Positions 31,376 to 42,500 of a stretch of 64,000 nucleotides of DNA are shown here, piece after piece. Each line of letters starts with the position of its first letter. The first letter of the stretch is position 1. The notes beneath the pieces are model-generated. The model worked only from the letters and a program-made list of their open reading frames with translations, searched no databases and had not been told where the DNA came from. Made by a program: the position numbers and the translations under genes. Source of the stretch: Alectoria sarmentosa (taxonomy: Eukaryota; Ascomycota; Lecanoromycetes; Lecanorales; Parmeliaceae); assembly GCA_009733775.1 (NCBI GenBank), contig WOGZ01000123.1, forward strand, positions 28,864 through 92,863, read 5' to 3'.

Positions 31376-34198
31376 ATGGCTACCAACGCCACGGCATCGT
31401 TTCCAGACATGTCTATCACTATCAAGATCATCATCAGCGGCAAAGATGAGAATCGAAAGTTCAAGCTTCCTTTAAAGGATCTTGGTGCTAACTCGCTGCC
31501 CGACAAGGTACGTAACTCCGGCGGCCTCGCCTTCACGATCACAGCTGCTCTAACACCAACATCTCTATTATATGAACATTCACCGGGTGTCGATGTCCGC
31601 TGACACTCCTATCTTTTATAGCTTCGCACTTTACTTAGCATTCCTTCAAGTCAAACCACTGTCTTTGAGCGCTATTCGGACAGCTCGTCTTCGTTCATCA
31701 CCCTAGACAGTAGTATCCCGTCTGTCTACAAGCAACTGTACCGAGCTGCCAAAGCCAAGCAGAAGCTCAAGATCCGAGTCACCATTACCGACAAGCCGGG
31801 TACCAAGCCAATCGAGATGCCAAAGTCAGGCTCGGTCGTTCCAGACCGTCTTCCCACCCGCTGCTACGTTCACCCCTATATCTCGGATCCTGTCAAGGCT
31901 GAGAATGAATTACTAGAGGAATCAAGAATTGATGCGTATGTCCGAAAGAATTATCCATCAGCTGCGACACTGGTGCCCCCCATCAAGTCTAGCTCAGAGG
32001 CGCAGCATGAGGACCCTGAGGATACGACCTCAAAACCCTCCAAGCCTTACTACTGGCCCATCTCAGAAAATGGTGGTTTCTCTGACGCCACCAAGACTGC
32101 TTTCCAGAAGAATGACGTTCCCACTGCTGCAGCAAAAGAAAAGCTTGCCGAAAATGATTCTGAAGATGAGAAACCCGTGCCTCGCTTCTTTTCGACTAAG
32201 AACGACTCTACAGCGGTTGATGACCATTCGAATATCGCTGAGGCCCTGGAATCAATGCGACAAGCCAACCTTCCAGACTACTCGGTTCCAAGCAACTCTT
32301 TCACCATCTGCTGCAACAACTGCGATAAACCTATCCCAGGTGCTCACTGGCATTGCAGCATCTGTGAGCGTGGCGACTTTGATCTGTGCCAAGAATGTGT
32401 TGAGAAGGGCTGCCTTTGTGACAGCGGGGATCACTGGCTGATCAAGCGATTCGTCAAAGGAGGGAAGGTGATCAATAGCACGACCGAAACCATTGCACCA
32501 AAGAAGGCTACCAAGCTTGAGGAGAAGGCAATCCCGGGTGCCTTCACATCGGACACTAAGAGAGAAGACATCCAGGAATCTCTAGATCTCAGCCGAACTT
32601 GCAACTCTTGCGTTGGAGGTGAGATCACGCTTGGCTTATTGTCTCACGTCAGTGCTGATCTTAATAGTGTTCGACGAGTCAACTTTTGTAACATGTACCG
32701 TCTGCGACGACTACGACCTGTGCATACCGTGTCACGTTGGCCTGAAGCATGGTCATCACCCTAGCCACGGGTTTGAACCTGCTTCAAAGGACACAGTTCT
32801 TGACACTTTGGCCGCCAAGCTCTGCTCTCCTGGCCGCAACATGCGTCATGGCGCGATCTGCGATGGCTGTGACGAGGTACGTTCCTCGTAGTTGGTCTCA
32901 ATGATACATGCTGACAAAACTAGGATATCTGTGGCGTTCGTCACAAGTGCATGAATTGCCCAGACTTCGACTATTGCTCGACATGCATCAAGAAAGCTCA
33001 CAAGACCCACCCAGGACATCGTCTAGTCCCGCTGTACGAGCCAGTGTCCCACAAGCCCCGAAGCTACCAGCATCATATTGGAATCTTCTGTGACGGCCCT
33101 CTTTGCGCCGACAAGGGTGAATATATTGTGGGAGACCGATACAAGTGTGCCGTTTGCCACGACACTGACTTCTGTGCGAACTGCGAGGCTCTGCCTAAGC
33201 TGATCCATAACCGTACCCACCCCCTGATCAAGTTCAAGACTCCAGTCCGCAATGTCTCAGTCACCACCTTGGGCGAAAAGGGTAACGGAGAGCAACTGCG
33301 CACCATGGGCGACCAGTCACCACAGACAAGCTCCAAGTCCACCGAGACATCTCCCGCTGCACCGTCGGCCAACGCCGCTACCCAGGTCCAAAGTGTCGCT
33401 GAAGTCAAGCCTACCGAGTCAACAAAGGAAGAGCACAATGTCGTGGTCACCAAACCCACCGCTGCCCCCGAGCTTCAAGCTCACTTCATCCGTGACACCG
33501 TCCTCGACGGCTCTGTCATGCCACCAAGTGAGCAATTTGAGCAGATCTGGACTCTCCGAAACCCTGGCCCACACGATTGGCCTGCAGGCTGCACAGTCTG
33601 CTTCATAGGCGGCGACGGCATGCTAGATGTTGACCCAAATCACCCATCGCACGTAACACAGATCCACAAAGCGACTAAGAGCAACGTCACGGATCGCGTC
33701 GTCGAAGTTGGAGAGGAAGTTGACTTCACAGTCAAGATGCGCACCCCTGAGCGCCAGGGCAAAGCTATCTCCTACTGGCGTCTCAAGGACGCCACTGGTC
33801 TACCATTTGGTCACAAGCTTTGGTGCGATGTCGATGTCCAGACATCTGAGCCTGCTGTCAAGACGGAGGAGACAGCCAAGACCGAGCATATCGAAGATAT
33901 CGCTAAGCACGCCACGGCGAAAGATGAAGAAGAGGAGCAGCAGACTGAGAGCAAGATGATCTTCCCCAAACTTGACAAGGAATCGCCTGTCTCTAGCACT
34001 CACGAGGCTGAGGCTGCTACTACTCCTGTTGCCGTACCGTCTGCCTCAGTAAGCGTCAAGGATTTATTAGAGGATGTCGAGAGCCTTGAGCTTGATAACG
34101 AGGACACTGACAGCGATGAGGCCTTCTTGACTGATGAGGAGTATGAGCTTATTGCTTCCGACGACGAGATGGAGACGGCGAAGAACGGGAAGAAGTAG
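31376..34198 (+). CDS. NBR1-like selective autophagy receptor (PB1, four ZZ, FW domain, AIM)
   Basis: 870 residues. Exons 31376-31507, 31622-32618, 32668-32876 and 32924-34198; introns 114, 49 and 47 bp. Domains in order: a PB1-like N-terminus (ITIKIIISG..., closing KLKIRVTI, residues ~13-97); ZZ1 ~274-310 (CCNNCDKPIPG..HWHC); ZZ2 ~371-415; ZZ3 ~437-480; ZZ4 ~498-550. The Nbr1 four-tryptophan domain spans ~631-751, with Trp at about 655 (IWTLRN), 665 (DWPAG), 731 (YWRL) and 746 (LWCDV). Near the C-terminus YELI (~853-856) in an acidic setting is a good Atg8-interacting motif. No UBA domain is seen, as in other fungal NBR1 proteins. Expected job: carry hydrolases or pexophagy cargo to Atg8 membranes. 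Confidence 0.93.
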
Positions 34199-34779
34199 AC
34201 AAGCCCAATGCGAGCCTGATGAAAAGTCTAGGTGAAAGGGAGATGGTGGATGGGGATTTACGAGAAAGGTGAATATGCTGATGGTGAAAGAAGGCGAAAT
34301 TGAAAGCCATGATGGCACGAGGGATCAATCTTCTTTTCTATTGGTGTTTTGTTAGGGTGAGGTTGCTCTCGGTGCTTGCTCAACTGAATGGATGTAGTCC
34401 AGTAGGAAACGAAATCAACTCGATTAAATGAAGTCATGCTTTCTGCATGCGATCCATGACAATTCGGAGCGTGCGGTGTGTTTGTCGGGAACCGAATTGA
34501 CGTCTTTGTTCAGGTGATGATTCTATGTTAAAAGACTGTTGATTCCTACTCATAACTCAAAACCCATACGCAGTCGTGCCCCCTCCGTCGCAGCAGAAAC
34601 ATACAAAATGAATGACAAGACAAGAACCAATTCAATAATATATCCAGACCATCGACAACACAAGGGATAGTCAGATTGATTTCATGTATTGCACCATCTT
34701 ATCTATTCCTCGTAGTACTTTCCGACCTGCTCTGCGCATCCGGTGACTTCGCCTACCTCCGCGCAGTTCTAGCCCTTTT
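34199..34779. other. Convergent spacer between NBR1-like and protease genes
   Basis: 581 bp of 3' sequence for both genes; AT-rich around 34590-34690. No gene seen. Confidence 0.45.
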
Positions 34780-36197
34780 CTAAGAGCTAGAGGCAGCGGG
34801 GATGGTGGTATTCTGCGTGGGCTCGGAGCGAGAGACGGCACCGAAGCGGGTGTTGCCTTGATCGAAGATCTGAAGTCATTTTAGCCTTGTATACGATGAT
34901 GCTATGAAAGGTACATGGCTCACGGCATAGATGCTTTTCAAAAACACATCACCCAAGATATCAAAGGTCATGGTTCCACGAGACTGAATACCTCCGTAGG
35001 TCATGCCATTGCCGGCATCAGCAAAACCCAGATCCTCTTTCTGCAGGGCGAATTGTTGTCCCCCGACCGCGAAGCTCACGACAGGGAGCTTGTCGACAGC
35101 GGTGTTGGAAGGGTAAATATATCCTTGCTGCGTAGAATCATATTTGCCGCCTGGGATTGCCTTGTAGATAGCTTCACAGGTGGTGTCGTCCACAAGAGCG
35201 AGAGTTGTTCCGGTATCAGCAATGGCGGTGTTGCCGGAACGTGCGATGGTCTTGCCGGCCACGACTGCAGAGGTGCTATCGAACATCCAGAAGCCCTGGG
35301 AATTGTCCACGGGTGTGTAGTAAGGGGTTTGGCCGCCAAGGGCCTCTTCATCGATGTAGCCGAAGGTGTAGAAGGATTCGCCTTTGTCTGGATCATTCGC
35401 GTCTTTGACGGAGCCGAGATTGGCAGTGAAGAGCTCGGAAGTTTTTGGAATGTCGTTTTGGGAGATCATGTTCTCAACAGGAGTCTGTACCGGATTGGGG
35501 GTGACAGTATTGATAGAGCCCCAGGCGAGACCCAGGAGGCCGTCGCTACTGTCTTGCTGGAATTGAGTTGAGAGGGTTGAGGCCAGCTCGATAGCTTGGT
35601 TTTGGATGATGAGACCGCCCACATTGACGACGTCTGTTCCCACTGTACCAGAGGCGGAAGAGTTGTCTCCGTAGGAAATCTTCCAGGACGAAGCAGAGGA
35701 ATTCTTGAATGTGCTCGACTGGGTGGGGTCGAAGATGGTATGGCTGGTGCCTGATGTAGTGGCTGCGGGAAGCTCTGTTGACCAAAGCTGTACGACCGTT
35801 AGCGCTACGCGTTGCAAAACAAGCAACGAAGCATGGCACTTACCCAGAGGTCGGCTGATCCAGTGTCGAAATCTAGAGTGAAGGTCTTGCCTGGAGTACC
35901 GATGGTAACAGGGCAAAGGTACTCTGAGTCGTTCTGCGAGTCTTCCGCCGGGACATCACCTGTCTGGTCGCCAGTAGGGGCCTTCTTCTGGAGAGCCTTC
36001 TGCATGTGGGTCTTTCCGCCGACTGCTTTGTGGTCTCCATGCTTGCCTTGGTGGTGAGCTTTGTTGATGACGGTGTATGGGCCGTCCAACGTAGGTGTGA
36101 ACTTGTACTTGTGAAGGAGGGAAACGTAAGATTTAGGACCAGAACGTTGGTAATTCTTGTTGTGAACAAGCTTGACTCTCTGAAGTTTGGTTGCCAT
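34780..36197 (-). CDS. Pepsin-like aspartic protease (A1 family)
   Basis: 435 residues. Exons 35844-36197, 34924-35787 and 34780-34869; introns 56 and 54 bp. The catalytic Asp motifs are DTGSADLWLWSTELP (first lobe, completed across intron 1) and ADTGTTLALVDD (second lobe). The flap Tyr lies in SYGDNSSASGTVG. The C-terminus, ILGDVFLKSIYAIFDQGNTR then FGAVSRSE, is typical of fungal pepsins. The 90-residue N-terminal segment resembles a propeptide (SYVSLLHKYKFTPTLDGPY) and is Lys/His rich. No signal peptide is visible from this ATG, nor from the in-frame upstream ATGs, which is odd for a pepsin; a missed 5' exon or an intracellular enzyme are both possible. Confidence 0.9.
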
Positions 36198-37902
36198 GGT
36201 GTCTGAAGATCTGGTTCTCCTTCTTGAGAAACGGGATCGGAGTGACTTGGGAAACCAAGCTACCATTTGCAAAGGGGTCAGAGATTGTAGAACGTGAAGG
36301 TGAGTAGGGGAGAGGTGGGTATTTGTAGGAAAGTAGAAATGTTTCGGGCTGTGTAACGTTGTATGAACAGGGAAGATTGTTCAAAGAAGGACGCAGGAAG
36401 GAGGAAGGAGGAAGAGGGACGAGGGAAGGAGGAAGATAGAAGAGGGAAGATGCTTGTTTATGTATGAGAGATCCTGCCAGCTGACGAGGAAGTAGCTACG
36501 GTAATGACCTGTTTGTTTCACTTTCGGAGACTGGCCGCCTGAGCTAGCACACCTCGTTCACACCTGCCCGTGAAGGCTCTCCGGAAGGGGTTACGCCTCG
36601 GACCGTCAAGGGCATGCTGTCAACAGACCACTCTCACACCAATCTCTCAGTGGCTGAGACTTTTACCTCGTGGTGCCCTTGCTTGTTCAAATTCCTGTTA
36701 AAAAGAAGTAGTAGTAGTAATAATAATAGTTTTCTATTGTTAGATAATTGACAGGCGGTACTGGTACACCATGGATGATGGATGATGGATGATGAATGAC
36801 GCTAATGGTTGGTGAAGATCCTACTGTATTGGTTGCAGTAGGCTGATTGCGTATATCCCCGAGGGTGGTGGACCCTGTTTCTGGAGGGTTTTGGATCGTA
36901 CGCAGCACTGCGGCAGTGGGCAATGCAAGCCTCGTTGCTAGCTAAGGTACTTTAGATGTTGTTGGAGTGGGGGGCCCAATGATTTGCGCCCATCGTCATC
37001 GCCACCCACCACAGTGGTCAAGCGACGATTCTTTCACCTTCTCACCCTCTTTGTTCCACACCATCGTTTCCCACCTCCTGCCCTGTTTCTTCACCAATCT
37101 CACTTCAGATATGGCCTCATGTTGTCGCCGTGTGACGTGCAGTCATGATGACAATAACAACGACAATGACAATGACGATGACGTTCTGGTTCTGGTGCCG
37201 GTGCTGGTGCCGGTACTGGGGGCGTTCACCCATGCATTTGACATGTCCGACTCCGAGTCTGTGTCTTGACCATGTCTCTGACTCTGACTCTCTACCTTTT
37301 AATTGTTTGTGCAAAAGGCGGACAAAATTGGTCGCTTGGACAGACATGAGGATTGCTTTCAAGTTTCAACAGCAATAAGTACCTCTGTAGGCATCATCAG
37401 ATGATCCATATCATTAAGATTTGAGAATCAGATGAATCAAAATCTGAGCAGTTGAAAGAAAGAAGCATAAGCATAACATTGCCGCTGCAGTGAGCACTTT
37501 ATTGATCGAGATGTAAAAGAAAGGCTACCAAAACTCTCTCCTCATAGGACGCCCTACAAAGGTCCCTCCGTCTCCGCTCTGGACGGGCGGGTCTACCTTA
37601 ATCATTGCGGCCAGGCTGACGTGTTTCGCAAACTTTGGCAATCACTGCACCAACTGGATACACAATGTTTCTAATTAGATATCTTGATCCGCTTGGTGCT
37701 ATTCCTCTACACGACTTGGCTTTGGCCTGCATTGCAGAGAATACATGGGTCAGATAATGGAACTCTTGTAGACAAGACACTAGGATACAGGCCTACATGG
37801 TCAGTCCATTTATTCAGGTCAATGTTGGAACGGCCCTTCTTGTTCAGAACTGCTGGTAGCCCGGGAAAGATATTTACGCTTTCACACTGGATGGTATCAA
37901 CC
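36198..37902. other. Gene-free interval with microsatellites
   Basis: 1.7 kb. Purine-rich GGAAG-type repeats lie at 36385-36440 (protease leader side). AGT/AAT trinucleotide runs lie near 36707-36731 and GATG-type repeats near 36770-36800. A GACAAT/GACGAT run near 37145-37182 is followed by a GGTGCTGGTGCC-type run to 37215. No coding-like frame. Confidence 0.55.
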
Positions 37903-39025
37903 TCATATCTTTGACGCTCTTCCCGCACTTTCTATAGGTGTCTGTTCCAAGGCTTCTATCACAAATCGATGCCCTTCTTTGACCATTTCTGGGCTCATCT
38001 CGTGACTTACACCATCAAAGACAATATCTTCGAACACGAGTTCGCCTTCATTGAACCATCCATCAGAAGCAGTGGCCTTTTTGAGCCATCGAAAAAACGG
38101 CTCTCCACACTTGTATGGCACCAACTTATCAGCTCCTCCCGCCATATTCAGTATCCTCTTTCCCTGCAGTGATTCCTTCATCAATGGGAGTAGCCTCTTT
38201 TGCTCCAACGCAGTAGGAATTCGGTCGTAGACGTCGTCGTTGCGAGACGCAATCTCGCCCAGAAGAAGTCCCGCAGGATCATATTTCTCCACGGCTTCCA
38301 CGAGACCTTTCGGGAAATCTGATGATCCTAAGAACGATGATCCTGGAGGATTACTTTTCGTCCACGTTGCAAGCTTTGAGAGCCGAGCTCGATCAGACAT
38401 CAGGCGGACGTAATCAGGACAACCAATAATGACAACTGCAGTCGTGATTCGAGAATCGTGCATTATACAGTGCCATCCAGCATGGCCACCAAGGCTTATG
38501 CCCAACACCAGATGCTTCACAATAAAACGCTCTGACGTTGGGAAGACATAGGAGGTGATGTAGTTCATAAGGTGAGATGTGTCCGTTGCGGTCCCGTCTT
38601 CAGCTTGTCAGTGCTATTTTCATAGGTTTTCTGGAATGAATTAATGTACGATAGCTTGCAAACATGTCCTGAGCATGCGTCTTGTTCCCACTCCTCCAAG
38701 CTTCATTCGAGAGAGCATCCACTTCTCTGGAGCCGTGATTCCTCTGATCAAAGGAAACGCATATCAGACCCAATGCCTTTTTATTCTTCAGCTTTTGCCT
38801 TCCTTCTCTCCAGGCATTGATTGTAGATGCAGCTACTGGCTCCATGCATTCTTGGGCTTGTAACCGGGGATGGAGAAGCCACAGGCATGCCACGTCCTGC
38901 ACTCTTGCATCTAATTCCTCAAGACCATAGACGGTGGTAATGATGCCAGCAATGTAGAAGGTCTTTTTCGAGACCGGTAAGGAAGGTATAGGGTATGAGT
39001 CAGCCAATGGATTTGGAGTTGCCAT
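37903..39025 (-). CDS. Alpha/beta-hydrolase fold protein of unknown substrate
   Basis: 358 residues. Exons 38650-39025 and 37903-38603; the 46-bp intron (branch CTGAC) gives MFASYPEDGTATDTSHLMNY. The elements of an esterase/lipase-like hydrolase are visible: FDQRNHGSREVD in the N-terminal part, nucleophile elbow GISLGGHAGW (Ser about residue 162), acid in GGADKLVPY, and His in GVSHEMSPEM. It resembles uncharacterised fungal alpha/beta hydrolases acting alone. No signal peptide, so probably cytosolic. Substrate unknown. Confidence 0.83.
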
Positions 39026-39506
39026 GCCGTCTGATCAAGCAGTTGACTCTCTGTTCATGGATTGCGACGCCAAGTCGCATATCAATTTAACCGGGGTTCC
39101 GCCGTGACAGGGATCCGCGTGCAATAGTATCGACGTGAGATCTCTTGATGGACCAATAGCATCCTTTTTTCTTCTTCTTATATTCGCGTTTGAACCACTA
39201 TTGGCATTGCGCTATCTGGCTCTCTTTCGTGCATGCTCTCAGAGGTTCAAGATATCAAGAGTCCGAACTTTAGCTGTAGAGCGCTGCTTCTCAACCTCAA
39301 GAGCTGGAGATACATCCACCTTTTCAATCCAAATCACCAGCTCCTGCGCAGGACACTACTTCAGCCCGACCGTTCCCTGAGCCTCATCTGCTTCCCGGGA
39401 TATCTACACTAAACCAGGACGGCACACCTACGATTGAGCGCATACAGACACCAAGACTTGGTCCGCTCATGACGCGAAGTTCACACAGGAAGAGCTCGTA
39501 TTCAAT
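39026..39506. other. Divergent region between hydrolase and Mit1-like genes
   Basis: 481 bp holding both promoters. No TATA box stands out. No other gene. Confidence 0.45.
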
Positions 39507-42500
39507 ATGGCGGATGCGGACGCGTCAATAGACGTCGACATGCTCGCGCATAAGCGCGTCGAGGATGGGGTTGAAGTCCAAGTTGGATCTACCTCGAATG
39601 TAGAGCTTATCACAGCATCTGCGAATGGAGCGAACGGCGACATTGATCTTGACTCAGCGAATTTGCAATTCAACCCACCCCTCATTCCATCACATGAGGA
39701 CTCTTTGGTTCCCTTCTCAGCTTTTGGCCAAGTCCTTCACGAAAAGGCAGTAAAGAGAAATGGCCTTGCAGTCATTGTTCCTCCGGTGCACAACCGCTGG
39801 GAATATAAGGTCTTTAGGGAAGATGATAAGGTGGATGAAATATTGGAGGAATATGACGATGCAGGCTGCGTCGAGTATCTTGTACTGTTTTCAGACGGCA
39901 GTGAAGACGTAGTGAGTTTACCCTGTTATTCAACACTTGCTGCTACCTCGGTCACCCTCAAGTTTTAATGCTTGATTCCCACATCATTGCGTACATCCTG
40001 TTCCACTACTTACCTCGTCCTTTGACGCAATCATCTACATACTTATCAACGTACTTTCCTCCACATACTCTAAATGTACTTTTTTCCGCACCTCTGTATA
40101 TCAACAATGCCACCACACTGCCTATCGAATTCCTGGCAGCACCGCAAGTCTTACTGACTGAGGATCCCGCATTTACAGATCTCATTCGATGCCCTCAGAA
40201 AACTCGAGAATGGACCAACTCTCATAGCTGACTTCGGTTACCAATCGACTCGCGATTCCGACTTAGCTGAATCAGCTTTATCGTCAGACGACGAGCTGTC
40301 CATGGCGAGATCCTCAAAACCGAAGGCGCGAGGCCGTCGTCAAACCAAAGGTTCAAAGACCACTTTGTCAAGCAGAACTTCGCGACAACGCAAGTCGCAG
40401 TCACAGCTGAGCTTAATGTCGGTGTCCTCGCAATCCGAGGGTGACGAATACGTCGGTAAAGAGAAGCGGCGTCCTGCTGCTCGAGTCCGTGTGGAGAGAG
40501 CTACGCGAGCTGCCGCCCAGAAGAGGGTGAATTACTCTGATATTCCTGCTCTCGAAGATATGCTTGAAGATGAGAGTGACGACGACCTAATTCAGCTTGG
40601 GAAACGCAAGCGCTCATCGTCCAGCCGATCAGGTCCAGGAAAGACTAGGAAATTGCTTCGCGGACCCCGAAGACCTGACCCTGACCTGGTGGAAGTTTCT
40701 CGGAGATCAGGTCGCAACACGGGAAGAACCCGAGACATGCGTGAGATTGGAGAAGAAGAAATCCCCGAGACAGCCACGGCCAACAGCGTTGCCAGATACG
40801 CTGTTGCAAAAGAGGCTTTCAAAGAACTTTCACCCGACGATGATTTTCGGCTTCGTCACTTTCAGACTTGTGATATATGCAGAGAAGAAGACGATGACGA
40901 GGTGAAAGGTATGCTCGTCTTTTGTCAAGGATGTACATCGGCCTTCCACCAAAAATGTCTTGGTCCACGAACAGGTCGTGAGCACCTCGTAACCAAGATC
41001 AGACCGAAAGACTTCGTTCTTCAATGTCGACGATGTGTCGGTGTTGCTAGAAACAAAGACCCTCTCGCTCCAGACCAAGGACTATGTCTCTCTTGCCACG
41101 AGCCGGGTTCATCGACCACAGCATTTCGAGAGCGCAAAACAGCCAAAGACGAGCAGAAGGAACGGGAGGACAACGGTGGGGAAGACCCGACTACTGATGT
41201 GCTCACAGAATTGATCAACAATTCGAAGCATGTTCTCTTTCGTTGCACGAAATGCTATCGAGCATGTCACATGCATCATCTACCGCCAAGAGACCAGGGA
41301 TTCAGAGACATTGAAGAGAAGGATATAGCCGAGGCTCGTTTTGACGAATATTCTCAAGATTGGCAGTGTAAGGATTGTCTTGATGCTCCCGGAGAAGTCG
41401 AAACTCTTGTGGCTTGGCGCCCTACAAACATGGACCGTTATGAGCCTGGGCAAACCACAGACGGCATGGAAGAAGACGCCAAGGAGTACCTTGTGAAATG
41501 GAAGAAGATGTCCTACTTCAAAGTCCAGTGGATGCCAGGTGCTTGGGTCTGGGGTGTTGCAGCCTCCGCGACCCTCAAAGCCTTCGCCAAGAAAGACAGC
41601 ATGACCAACCTACCGAAGATGAGCACCGAAGAAGCCGTACCCGAAGACTACCTTCGAGTAGACATTGTATTTGACGTGGAATACACCAACATTGTGAATG
41701 CCCCTTCAGAGAAGATTGCTAAAGCCCGCATCAAAGAGATCAGAAAAGTGTATGTCAAATTCAAAGGTCTAGGGTACGAGGATGCGGTCTGGATAGAATC
41801 TCCCGCACCAGAAGATGCTGAGCGGTGGACCGACTTCAAAGCCGCCTATGAGGATTGGGTTATGGGGTCATACACTCGACTTCCTGCCAAATATTACCTC
41901 AATGCTCATCTGAACAAGGTCCGGGCCCAAGACTTTGGTAGCGAGCTAGCAATGAAGAGTCAACCAGCAAGCTTGACCGGAGGCGAACTCATGGCGTACC
42001 AGATGGAGGGCCTGAATTGGCTTTATTATCAGTGGGTCAAAAAGAAGAATGCTATACTTGCTGATGAGATGGGTCTTGGGAAGACAATTCAGGTGATTGG
42101 TTTCTTGGCGGCTCTCAAGCAGGTCCACGGTTGTTGGCCGTTCCTTGTCGTCGTCCCAAATTCAACCTGTCCGAATTGGAGACGCGAGATCAAGCAATGG
42201 GCCCCCTCATTAAGAGTGGTAACATACTATGGTTCGGCTAGAGCAAGAAAATTAGCGCTGGATCATGAACTTTTTCCAGAAGGCGGGAAAGATCTGAGAT
42301 GCCATGTTGTGGTGACTTCTTATGAGGCTGCACAAGATACCGAGTTTCGCACGAAGTTCAAAGGGATTTCCTGGCAAGGGTTGATTGTGGATGAAGGTCA
42401 ACGGTTGAAGAATGATAAGAACATTCTTTATGGTGCACTGAACGCTCTGAAGCCTCCCTTTAAACTGCTTTTGACTGGTAAGTAGCCCTCGATAATACCA

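Noticed and set aside
35000..35571. 218-codon plus-strand frame over the aspartic protease
   Set aside because: Antisense to a family member with intact DTG motifs; a shadow frame.
36700..37220. Possible minisatellite or CRISPR-like array from repeated triplets
   Set aside because: The units are 3-7 bp microsatellites without spacers; no CRISPR structure.
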